From an uncultured Lachnospiraceae bacterium (GTDB taxonomy: Bacteria > Bacillota > Clostridia > Lachnospirales > Lachnospiraceae), in NCBI GenBank assembly GCA_900314085.1, contig OMTX01000023.1, positions 62,001 to 126,000 on the forward strand: a stretch of 64,000 nucleotides of DNA. Direction: 5' to 3'. This document shows positions 54,194 through 61,963 of this stretch, one piece after another. The notes below the pieces were generated by a model. The model searched no databases. It worked only from the letters and a program-made list of their open reading frames with translations, and was not told the DNA's origin. Made by a program: the position numbers and the translations under genes. Position 1 is the first letter of the stretch. The number at the start of each line of letters is the position of its first letter.

Positions 54194-55351
54194 CTACAGG
54201 TACTCCACCGTGTCAACAAGTTTCCCATTCCGGTAATAGAGCCGCGGAATCCGGTTGCCCAGACAGCAGGCAAATTCATAATTGAAACGGCCGGACTTTT
54301 CTCCGAGCTCTTCAAGTGTGATGTGTTCCTCTCCGTCCGTTCCGATCAGCGTCACCGTATCGCCGACTGCAACAGGGCCGATATCCGTCACATCCACCAT
54401 GATCTGGTCCATGCAGACACGGCCTACAATCGGAACCCTCTTGCCCTGGATCAGAACATGGCCCTTGTTTGAAAGGCTTCTGGCATAGCCGTCCCCGTAG
54501 CCGACGGGAACCGTGGCAATCACGGATTCCCGCGATGTGACAAATGTACCGCCGTAGCTGATCGGCGTCCCCCGGGGAACCGTCTTTACAAAGGCAACCC
54601 GGCTGTAGAGCGAAAGAGCCGGCTGCAAGGGAAAGCTGTGGTCGACGTCGTCCGAGGGCCAGAGCCCGTACAGGGTAATGCCGGCTCTCGCCATATCAAG
54701 ACTCTTTTCCGGGAAACGGACAATTCCTGCCGAATTGTCGCAATGACGCACTTCAAAGGAAATGCCGCGTTTTTCAAGCCGTCCGATCATGTCCGTAAAC
54801 AGGCCGTACTGAATATCCGTCGGTTCCTGACTGCTCTCATCCGCCTTGGCAAAGTGGGTGAAAATGCCTTCCGGAACAAGTCCCGGCAGAGAAAAGTACG
54901 ATGCGATTTCATCAGCGGCTTCATCCGTCACGGGAAAACCGATGCGTCCCATGCCGGTATCAACGGCAATGTGGCAATAGGCTTTCTTCCCCTGGGAAAC
55001 CGCCTCCCTTGAAAAGGCTTCCGCCATCTGCCGTGTCAAAAGAGCCGGCCGGATTTCCTGTCTCACCATATCCGCATAGGAATCCGGAAAGGTATAGCCC
55101 AGTACGAGAATCGGCTTTTCAATGCCCGCCTTCCGAAGGTCAGCCGCCTCATCTGCCGTGGCCACACAGCAGCCCCACACATAAGGCAGCGCACAGACCG
55201 TCTTTGCAATCGGAACCACTCCGTGTCCGTAGGCGTCCGTTTTCAGGACGGCGGCCAGGCGGACATTTTCCGGGATGTTTTCCTTCATCCGATCCATATT
55301 GTTTACGATTGCGTCAAGATTGATTTTTGCATGAACCCGATTGTGGTCCAT
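54194..55351 (-). CDS. alr: Alanine racemase
   Basis: Alr interconverts L- and D-alanine with PLP, for the peptidoglycan stem peptide. The 385-residue protein has the PLP lysine motif AAVLKTDAYGHG (Lys37), VDTGMGRIGF (about residue 131) and the second catalytic residue Tyr in PISYGGTF (about 268). GVCMDQIMVDVT-like VGRVCMDQIMVDVTDIG (about 308) is also present. GGAGG lies 9 bases before the ATG. The gene follows nnr after 108 bases, a common pairing in Clostridia. Confidence 0.97.
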   Translation of the reverse strand: MDHNRVHAKINLDAIVNNMDRMKENIPENVRLAAVLKTDAYGHGVVPIAKTVCALPYVWGCCVATADEAADLRKAGIEKPILVLGYTFPDSYADMVRQEIRPALLTRQMAEAFSREAVSQGKKAYCHIAVDTGMGRIGFPVTDEAADEIASYFSLPGLVPEGIFTHFAKADESSQEPTDIQYGLFTDMIGRLEKRGISFEVRHCDNSAGIVRFPEKSLDMARAGITLYGLWPSDDVDHSFPLQPALSLYSRVAFVKTVPRGTPISYGGTFVTSRESVIATVPVGYGDGYARSLSNKGHVLIQGKRVPIVGRVCMDQIMVDVTDIGPVAVGDTVTLIGTDGEEHITLEELGEKSGRFNYEFACCLGNRIPRLYYRNGKLVDTVEYL

Positions 55352-55459
55352 CGCCTGATTCCTCCATCATTCAAAAATCCGAAAGCTGCATGCCATGCAC
55401 AAGCCGCCAGGTAAAGGCAACTCTTCCCGCCAGGCGCTGCTCCGGAAGGATTTGCGCCT

Positions 55460-56962
55460 TTAAGAATGGTCCTTAAATACTGCCGGAAGGGCGGACAGGA
55501 TGTCTCCTGCAAGAGCCGACCGGCTTCCCACCGTCTGGCCCGCAGCCTCCCCGGCTTCCCCGTGCAGGAAGACACCGACTCTCGCTGCATCCGGAGCCTT
55601 CATGCCTGTTGCAATGAGGCCGCCGATCAGGCCGGACAGGATATCGCCGGAACCTGCTGTGGAAAGGCTGTCATCCCCTGATCTGTTGATGCAGGTCTCC
55701 TTAAAGGGTTCAAAAACAAGAGTGGATGCACTCTTTGCCACCAGCGTGACCTGGCTGCTCCGGGAAAAATCCCCACAGAGGGAGAATATCCGGGGTTCAA
55801 TCAGCTCATAGGGCTCCGAAAGCAGGCGGGACAGCTCTCCGGGGTGCGGCGTCAGTACCAGGGAGGTATGCGGCCGCTGCAGAACATTCACATCTTCGGA
55901 AAGAATATTGAGCCCGTCCGCATCGATTACCATGGGAACGGAAGCAGCCGCAAAGACCGCTGAAAAAAGCTCCTTCGCTGATTTCGAAGTGGAAAGCCCG
56001 GGACCGAGGACGATAGCATCCGCCCGGTCGCAGCACGCTTTCACCAATGTTTCCGGGCACCGGCCGGAATACGTGTGAAGGATTGCCTCCGGCAGCCTTT
56101 CCTGCAGGATGATCCGGTTTTCTTCCGTTGTCAGGATATCCACAAGTCCTGCACCGGAAAGACAGGCTGCCTTTCCGGCAAAGTAGCAGGCGCCTGCCAT
56201 GCCCGGAGATCCGGCAACGATCAGTACCCGCCCGTATGTTCCCTTGTGGGAGTTCTTTTCCCGCTTCGGGAGAAGGCTTTTCGCATCTCTGTCTTCAAGG
56301 CAGCAGCACTCCGGTCTTCTATCCGAAAAGACCTCTTCCGTAATGCCGATATTTTTGCAGCGGACCTCCCCGCAAAAAGCCCTTCCGGGATAGAGGACAT
56401 GCCCCCGCTTCCGGAAGGAATAGGTCGTCGTCAGGTCCGCCTGCACCGCCTTCGAATGAATCTGCCCGGTCGAAGCATCCACGCCGGAGGGAATATCCAC
56501 GGAAACGACGAAAGCCGGAGAAGCATTCATATCGTTGACTGCTTCAGCCGCAGCCCCGTCCACAACCCTCGAAAGCCCGGTTCCGAAGAGGGCATCAATG
56601 ATGACATCGGCTTTTGCAAGGCAGTCCGGATTGGCGGAAACGTCAATACCGTAGGCAAGCGCCGACTCATACTGGACTTTTTCCGAAGCAGAAAGTCCGT
56701 CCGCCCCAAGAGGCATATAGATTTTCAGATGGCGGTAGCCGTTTTCATAGAGAATGCGGACAACTGCGATGCCGTCACCGCCGTTATTCCCCTTCCCGCA
56801 GCAGGAAACGATTGCGCTATCCCTGTCCGGGAAGCGGTCCATAATGGTTTCCGCCGTAAAAAGAGCTGCCCGCTCCATCAGAACAAGGGGGCTTACTTTG
56901 AACTTTTCAGTTGTCATCCGGTCCGCATCAGCGGCCTCTTTTGCACTGAGTATGTATTCCAC
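55460..56962 (-). CDS. nnr: Bifunctional NAD(P)H-hydrate repair enzyme Nnr
   Basis: Nnr repairs hydrated NADH and NADPH. The N-terminal half is the epimerase (YjeF_N: CCGKGNNGGDGIAVVRIL, about 54-71; DALFGTGLSR, about 127-136) and the C-terminal half the ADP/ATP-dependent dehydratase (YjeF_C/ribokinase-like: GSPGMAGACYFAGKAA, about 254-269; VLTPHPGELSRLL, about 385-397; STAGSGDILSGLIGGL, about 441-456 with the catalytic Asp). The 500-residue length is standard for the fused form. It sits between the coiled-coil gene and alr. Confidence 0.96.
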   Translation of the reverse strand: MEYILSAKEAADADRMTTEKFKVSPLVLMERAALFTAETIMDRFPDRDSAIVSCCGKGNNGGDGIAVVRILYENGYRHLKIYMPLGADGLSASEKVQYESALAYGIDVSANPDCLAKADVIIDALFGTGLSRVVDGAAAEAVNDMNASPAFVVSVDIPSGVDASTGQIHSKAVQADLTTTYSFRKRGHVLYPGRAFCGEVRCKNIGITEEVFSDRRPECCCLEDRDAKSLLPKREKNSHKGTYGRVLIVAGSPGMAGACYFAGKAACLSGAGLVDILTTEENRIILQERLPEAILHTYSGRCPETLVKACCDRADAIVLGPGLSTSKSAKELFSAVFAAASVPMVIDADGLNILSEDVNVLQRPHTSLVLTPHPGELSRLLSEPYELIEPRIFSLCGDFSRSSQVTLVAKSASTLVFEPFKETCINRSGDDSLSTAGSGDILSGLIGGLIATGMKAPDAARVGVFLHGEAGEAAGQTVGSRSALAGDILSALPAVFKDHS

Positions 56963-57013
56963 TTTCCGCCGACCTCATGTCTGCATGCAAACGGACTTAA
57001 AAACTGTTTCCCT

Positions 57014-57709
57014 TCAATCGTCCTTCTTGGTATCCGCCTTGAAATCCTCCGGCGGCCGCTGGGCAGCGGCATCCTTTGAATCGACCTTCACGTCCTCCGG
57101 CTTTTTCTCCGGAGGCTTTGCCGTCGTTACCAGATCGTTCTCATCCGCGATATCAAAGAGATTCATGACGTCCTTGCCGAAGATGTCATGCATATAGGCA
57201 TAAATCTCTTTATTATTAATTTCCCTGTTCTGCTTTTTGATGATGTTTTTCTTGAGCTCCACCCGGACATTCTTGATCCAGTCGGAAATCTCCGCGGCTT
57301 CCTGGGCATTCGTCCGAAGTTTCGTATAGCAGAAGCGCATCGTCGCAAGCATCAGCGCCGCATCCGTCTCCTTGATCCGGTTCGGAATATCGAGAAGCTC
57401 ATCTTCATTGACCTCAATCTTGGCATTCGTTTCGTCTATGAGACGCTTGTCGTTTGCCATGGCATCGTCTCCGGCATGGTCGATGTTCTCGACGATATTG
57501 TTCATGAGGCGGTTCTTGAGCTTTTTCAGTTCCTTCTGCTCATTGTTCAGCTTGCCCTGCTGGACCAGGAGGTCGTTCAGCTCCTTTTCCAGCGTCTTCA
57601 CATCGTCCGGTTTTCCGGACAGGGCAAAAAGCCGGTGCCACTTCTGGTCGAGAACCAGTACCGGAACCTTCGCATGACGCACCGCGTCTTTAAAGGACTC
57701 CTCATCCAT
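57014..57709 (-). CDS. Coiled-coil protein of unknown function
   Basis: I do not recognise this 231-residue protein. The N-terminus (FKDAVRHAKVPVLVLDQKWHR) is followed by a long charged helix region with heptad-like spacing (about residues 38-120), a second helical part with FCYTKLRTNAQEAAEI (about 126-141) and a C-terminal tail with two related acidic/Pro units (PPEKKPEDVKVDSKDA and PPEDFKADTKKDD). It has no signal peptide or membrane segment, so is cytoplasmic. An AAGGTGA site lies before the ATG. It is 12 bases after rex and may be in its operon; similar proteins at this place are common in Lachnospiraceae as hypothetical proteins. Confidence 0.85.
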   Translation of the reverse strand: MDEESFKDAVRHAKVPVLVLDQKWHRLFALSGKPDDVKTLEKELNDLLVQQGKLNNEQKELKKLKNRLMNNIVENIDHAGDDAMANDKRLIDETNAKIEVNEDELLDIPNRIKETDAALMLATMRFCYTKLRTNAQEAAEISDWIKNVRVELKKNIIKKQNREINNKEIYAYMHDIFGKDVMNLFDIADENDLVTTAKPPEKKPEDVKVDSKDAAAQRPPEDFKADTKKDD

Positions 57710-57720
57710 GATGATTCACC

Positions 57721-58371
57721 TTACCCCTCATCACTTGAGCTTTCGGATTCACGCTCGGTCAGATTGTAGGACAGCTGCATGAGACTGTCAGACAGGTGGA
57801 CATTTTCCACAACGACATCGTCCGGTACAACGAGATCGACATGGGTGAAATTCCAGATGGCATGGACGCCTGCAGCGATGACGTCATCCGCCACATCCTG
57901 GGCATGCTGCTTGGGAATTGTCAGGGCAGCGATATCCACCTCGTGGTTTTTCAGGAAGTCTGAAAGATGCCCGTAGGTCTGAATCTTCGTTCCGGCGACT
58001 TCCCGCCCCTCCAGTGCCTCATTCGTATCGAAGAGACCGGCGATTTCAAAAGGCAGCCGGGAAAAATGCACGTAATTCGAAATGGCCTGGCCAAGGTTTC
58101 CGACGCCGATCAGGATGACCGGGTGCACCCGGGTAAGTCCCAGAATCTTTGCAATTTCATCGTGCAGATAGTCGACATTGTAGCCATAGCCCTGCTGGCC
58201 GAAGCCGCCGAAATTGTTCAGGTCCTGCCGGATCTGTGATGCCGTCACATTCATGAGCCGCGACAGGTCGCCTGAGGAAATCCGGTCAACGCCTTCTGCC
58301 TTCAGTTCCTCCAGGTACCGATAATAGCGCGGCATACGCCGGATGACAGCAGAAGAAATATCTTTGTCCAT
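57721..58371 (-). CDS. rex: Redox-sensing transcriptional repressor Rex
   Basis: Rex represses fermentation and hydrogen genes when the NADH/NAD+ ratio is low. The 216-residue protein has an N-terminal winged helix (IRRMPRYYRYLEELKAEGVDRISS, split at about residues 8-31; SQIRQDLNNFGGFGQQGYGYNV, about 46-67) and a Rossmann domain with VILIGVGNLGQAI (about 84-96). The length is typical. Directly upstream is a MITE-like repeat that ends next to a TACAAT sequence, which may be the -10 of this gene. The Rex regulon commonly includes hydrogenase and fermentation genes, so it could also affect the accessory cluster, but I see no Rex site there. Confidence 0.96.
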   Translation of the reverse strand: MDKDISSAVIRRMPRYYRYLEELKAEGVDRISSGDLSRLMNVTASQIRQDLNNFGGFGQQGYGYNVDYLHDEIAKILGLTRVHPVILIGVGNLGQAISNYVHFSRLPFEIAGLFDTNEALEGREVAGTKIQTYGHLSDFLKNHEVDIAALTIPKQHAQDVADDVIAAGVHAIWNFTHVDLVVPDDVVVENVHLSDSLMQLSYNLTERESESSSDEG

Positions 58372-58403
58372 GAAATACCGCCTATGTGTGTCAAAATATT
58401 GTA

Positions 58404-58547
58404 ACTATTCAGCACCACAAAGTCGAAATTCTTCGAATTTCTCGTTGTTGTGGTTCCGGGCGGCTTCGCCGCCAGGCCACAGAAAATAGAAACCCACTTA
58501 TGGATGCAAGCATCCAACGTGATTTTCTATTTTCTGTGCTGAATAGT
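58404..58547 (-). repeat. MITE-like palindromic repeat element, copy 2
   Basis: The 144-bp element is the reverse complement of copy 1 at 51765-51909 over most of its length. Its terminal inverted repeat is perfect over 15 bp when flanks are included (58401-58415 with 58536-58550). It keeps the AATAGAAA-type stem, the central GGCGGC/GCCGCC hairpin and a third hairpin with a changed arm (CCACAA / TTGTGG-type). It lies between the ABC-F gene and rex. Confidence 0.88.
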
Positions 58548-58645
58548 TACAAACAGTATAAAGAATAATCCTCTTTTGTCAAATTCTTAACAAGGCGTAT
58601 TTATGTCCTCTTCTCCGCTGTCCGTTCGACGCCTTTTGCCCTGTT

Positions 58646-60619
58646 TTAAAGCTGCTCGGATAGAACTTCCCACTGGCTGTAGAGGTCCTCAAGGCGCTCC
58701 TTCAAAGCATCTTGTTCTTCCGTCAGTTCTCTGAGTTTCTTCGAGTTCGTCTGGTACTCCGGATTTAAGAATTCCGCATCAATGGCCTTGATCCGGTCCT
58801 CTGCCGCAGCAATTTCTTCTTCCGCCTTCGCAAGCTGTCGTTCAATTTTCTGCCGGGCAGCCTTTTCTTCCTTGGCCTTCTGCCAGGCGTCCCGTCCGTC
58901 AGCGGTGTCTGCGGAAGCCCCGGCGTCCGTTCCGCCTGCAGCGTCCCCATACCTAATATTTTTCTTCTGCGCGGATGCCGGGTTTTCAGCAGCTGCAAAT
59001 GTTTGGTGAAACTCGTCCCTCTTCGATACGTAGTAGTCATAATTGCCGAGGTACTCGATCAAATGACCGTTGTAGAGCTCGAGAATCCGCGTTGCTACCC
59101 GGTTTACAAAGTAACGGTCGTGGGACACGAAGAGGATGGTTCCATCATAGTCTCTGAGAGCGCCCTCCAGAGCCTCCTTCGACTCCATGTCGAGATGGTT
59201 TGTCGGCTCATCCAGGATCAGAAAGTTAAAGTGCCCTAACATCAGTTTTGTGAGAGACACCCGCGCCTTTTCCCCGCCGGACAGGGTGCCGATGATGTCG
59301 TAAATCCGGTCGCCGCGGAAGAGAAATCCAGCCAGTTTCTGCCGCACTTCCCCGTCCGTCATGGAGGGAAAGGCATCGTGGACCTCGTCAAAGACGGACT
59401 TCGCCGGATCGAGATTCTTCTGGGCCTGGTCGAAGTAGCCGACGTCGACGTTCATCCCGAAGCGGACGGGCGAATCGAAGCCACTCTCACAGGGGTAGGA
59501 GAGAATTTCCCGCAGCATGGTGGTCTTTCCGGTGCCGTTGTCACCAAGAATGGCAACACGTTCGCCTTTCTTCACTTCGAAGGAAATGTCCGTGAAAAGA
59601 TTATTCTCATCGAAACTCTTGGAAATGCCGTTTACGGAAAGGACGTCCTTGCCCGACTCGCGCGAGCATTTAAAGACCGGCCGCATGACGGCTTCCTCGG
59701 AAAAATCCTCAATCACTTCCACCTTGTCAAGCATCTTCTTCCGCGATTCCGCCCTTTTGATGGACTTCTCCCGGTTGAACTGCTGGAGCTTTTTGATGAC
59801 TTCTTCCTGGTGGGCAATCTCCTTCTGCTGCTTTTCGACCTCGCGGGACCGGGTGATGAGTTCGTTCTCCCGCTGGTCGGCAAAGGCCTGGTAATTGCCC
59901 CGATAGACACGGGCCCGCTCATCGTAAAGAGACAATATATGGTCTGTCACCCGGTTCAGAAAATACCGGTCGTGGGCAACAAGCAATACCGCCCCCTTGT
60001 AGGCGGAAAGGAAGCCTTCGAGCCATTCGATGCTTTTTAAGTCCAGGTGGTTGATGGGCTCGTCGAGGATCAGAAGATCCGGGGAGCCCATGAGGATGCG
60101 GGCCAGGGAAAGCCGCGTCTTCTGCCCGCCCGACAGGGTGTCCGTATCCCGGTCGAAGTCCTCTCTCGTGAAGCCGAGGCCGAACAGGGCTCCCTCCACC
60201 TGGCTTCTGTAGGCGGTTCCGCCCTTCATGTCAAAGATATGGGAGAAGGACTGATAGGCATCGATGAGGCGGTTCAGGTCAGCGCCTTCTGCCGTCTTCA
60301 TCTCCTCTTCCATGGCGGCGAGTTTTTTCTCGTCATCGAGGATGTCCTCCCTGGCATGCAGGACGAAGTCGTAGAGGGTTCCCTCCATCACCATATCGAG
60401 ATACTGTGGCAGGTAACCGACCGTGGCATCCTTCTCCAGGGAGACGACACCATCGTCTGCAGCCAGGTCGCCGACAATGATGTTTAAGAGGGTAGACTTG
60501 CCCGACCCGTTCCGGCCGACAAGGGCGAAGTGGTCGCCCCGCTCCATCGTAAAGGATACATTGGGCAGGACGACCGTTTCGCCATAAGCTTTGTGGATAT
60601 GTGAAACACTAAGTAACAT
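58646..60619 (-). CDS. ABC-F family ATPase
   Basis: The 657-residue protein has two ABC domains and no membrane domain, as in ABC-F ribosome-associated ATPases. Domain 1 has VGRNGSGKSTLLN (Walker A, about residue 35) and LSGGQKTRLSLAR; domain 2 has LGDNGTGKTTMLR (about 345) and LSGGEKARVSLTK. Between them is a linker of charged helices. A C-terminal coiled coil (about 590-650) is preceded by an Ala/Asp/Gly-rich stretch (GDAAGGTDAGASADTADG). Such proteins help translation or protect ribosomes; resistance cannot be claimed from the sequence. It follows icd by 12 bases. Confidence 0.92.
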   Translation of the reverse strand: MLLSVSHIHKAYGETVVLPNVSFTMERGDHFALVGRNGSGKSTLLNIIVGDLAADDGVVSLEKDATVGYLPQYLDMVMEGTLYDFVLHAREDILDDEKKLAAMEEEMKTAEGADLNRLIDAYQSFSHIFDMKGGTAYRSQVEGALFGLGFTREDFDRDTDTLSGGQKTRLSLARILMGSPDLLILDEPINHLDLKSIEWLEGFLSAYKGAVLLVAHDRYFLNRVTDHILSLYDERARVYRGNYQAFADQRENELITRSREVEKQQKEIAHQEEVIKKLQQFNREKSIKRAESRKKMLDKVEVIEDFSEEAVMRPVFKCSRESGKDVLSVNGISKSFDENNLFTDISFEVKKGERVAILGDNGTGKTTMLREILSYPCESGFDSPVRFGMNVDVGYFDQAQKNLDPAKSVFDEVHDAFPSMTDGEVRQKLAGFLFRGDRIYDIIGTLSGGEKARVSLTKLMLGHFNFLILDEPTNHLDMESKEALEGALRDYDGTILFVSHDRYFVNRVATRILELYNGHLIEYLGNYDYYVSKRDEFHQTFAAAENPASAQKKNIRYGDAAGGTDAGASADTADGRDAWQKAKEEKAARQKIERQLAKAEEEIAAAEDRIKAIDAEFLNPEYQTNSKKLRELTEEQDALKERLEDLYSQWEVLSEQL

Positions 60620-60631
60620 AAAATATTCGTT

Positions 60632-61846
60632 TTAAAGCAGTGTATCAAGCGTCGCGCGGACAGCCTTGATGAAGTCTTCCGTATTGAGCTTCGTCGGGTT
60701 CGGTGTCGTGGTGATCAGCGTCAGATCCCCGGTCATCTTCCCGTCTTCAATCGTTCGAATGGTTGCCTTCTCCAGGCAGTTGGCGAAATGCATGAGGTCG
60801 GGCAGATGGTCGAGCTCGCCCCGCTTCCGAAGGGCTCCTGTCCAGGCAAAGATCGTAGCGACGGAGTTCGTCGACGTCTCCTCACCCTTCAGATACTTAT
60901 AATAATGCCGCTGCACGGTTCCGTGGGCTGCCTCGTACTCGTAGTAGCCTTTTGGAGAAACAAGAACAGACGTCATCATGGCAAGGGAACCGAAAGCCGA
61001 AGATATCATATCGCTCATGACGTCGCCGTCGTAGTTTTTGAGGGCCCAGATGAAACCGCCATGGCTCTTCATTACTCTTGCAACCGCATCGTCAATCAGG
61101 GTGTAGAAATAGGTAATGTCCGCCGCTTCGAACTTCTCATGGTATTCCCGGTCGTAGAGATCCTGGAAGATGTCCTTGAAGGTGTGGTCGTACTTCTTCG
61201 AAATCGTGTCCTTCGTGGAAAACCACAGGTCCTTCTTCTGCTCGAGGGCAAACGTAAAGCAGGACCGGGCAAAGGATTCAATAGATTCCTCGATATTGTA
61301 CTGTTCCTGCAGGATGCCCTTCTGACCTTCGCCGAATTCAAAGACGGTCTCCCGGTCTTCGGTTCCGTCGGCATGGGTGAAGACGAGCTCTGCCTTCCCG
61401 GGTCCTTCCACTTTCATTTCCGTATCCCGGTAGACGTCCCCGTAGGCGTGACGGGCCACAATGATGGGAGCTTCCCAGGTCCGTACATTCGGTTCGATGC
61501 CCTTCACGAGAATCGGCGCCCGGAAGACCGTTCCGTCGAGGATGGCCCGGATGGTGCCGTTCGGGGACTTGTACATCTTCTTGAGGCCGTATTCCTCCAC
61601 GCGGGCTGCATTCGGGGTGATGGTCGCGCACTTGACGGCAACGCCGTATTTCTTCGTTGCATTCGAGGCGTCGATCGTCACCTGATCATCGGTTTCATCC
61701 CGGTGCTTCAGGCCGAGATCATAGTAATCGCTCTTCAGATCGATGTATGGGAGAATCAGTTCATCCTTCAGAATCTTCCAGATGATCCGTGTCATTTCGT
61801 CTCCGTCCATCTCAACGAGGGGAGTCTTCATCTCGATTTTTGACAT
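60632..61846 (-). CDS. icd: NADP-dependent isocitrate dehydrogenase
   Basis: The enzyme converts isocitrate to 2-oxoglutarate and makes NADPH. The 404-residue protein is of the type found in eukaryotes and some bacteria ([18 protein letters not shown] start), with [16 protein letters not shown] (about 92-107), the substrate loop YDGDVMSDM (about 269-277) and [11 protein letters not shown] (about 306-316), where the residues after HGT favour NADP. The start has a GGAGCGCC site. In an anaerobe it probably serves glutamate synthesis in a partial citrate pathway; other cycle genes are not in view. Confidence 0.95.
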   Translation of the reverse strand: MSKIEMKTPLVEMDGDEMTRIIWKILKDELILPYIDLKSDYYDLGLKHRDETDDQVTIDASNATKKYGVAVKCATITPNAARVEEYGLKKMYKSPNGTIRAILDGTVFRAPILVKGIEPNVRTWEAPIIVARHAYGDVYRDTEMKVEGPGKAELVFTHADGTEDRETVFEFGEGQKGILQEQYNIEESIESFARSCFTFALEQKKDLWFSTKDTISKKYDHTFKDIFQDLYDREYHEKFEAADITYFYTLIDDAVARVMKSHGGFIWALKNYDGDVMSDMISSAFGSLAMMTSVLVSPKGYYEYEAAHGTVQRHYYKYLKGEETSTNSVATIFAWTGALRKRGELDHLPDLMHFANCLEKATIRTIEDGKMTGDLTLITTTPNPTKLNTEDFIKAVRATLDTLL

Positions 61847-61912
61847 AGCGGCGCTCCTTTCAAATACAGCTTCTGTGCTGGGCTTTTTCCTGGGGAAGGA
61901 AGTTACAAGAAG

Positions 61913-61948
61913 CAGGCGCCGGCGGAATTTTCAAGCCGTCAGCGCCTG
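61913..61948 (-). terminator. Hairpin after leuS, weak terminator
   Basis: A 7-bp outer stem (CAGGCGC / GCGCCTG, 61913-61919 with 61942-61948) with inner CGG/CCG pairs lies 16 bases after the leuS stop. On the minus strand it is followed by CTTCTTG, so the T run is poor. Confidence 0.4.
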
Positions 61949-61963
61949 TTCAAAGTCAGTTCG

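Noticed and set aside
58372-58403. Rex operator next to rex
   Set aside because: The sequence around GTCAAAATATTGTAAC resembles a Rex site only in its AT core; the two halves do not match as inverted repeats.
58646-60619. Antibiotic-resistance ABC-F protein
   Set aside because: The two ABC domains and linker are general to the ABC-F family. No feature visible to me separates a resistance type from a housekeeping one.
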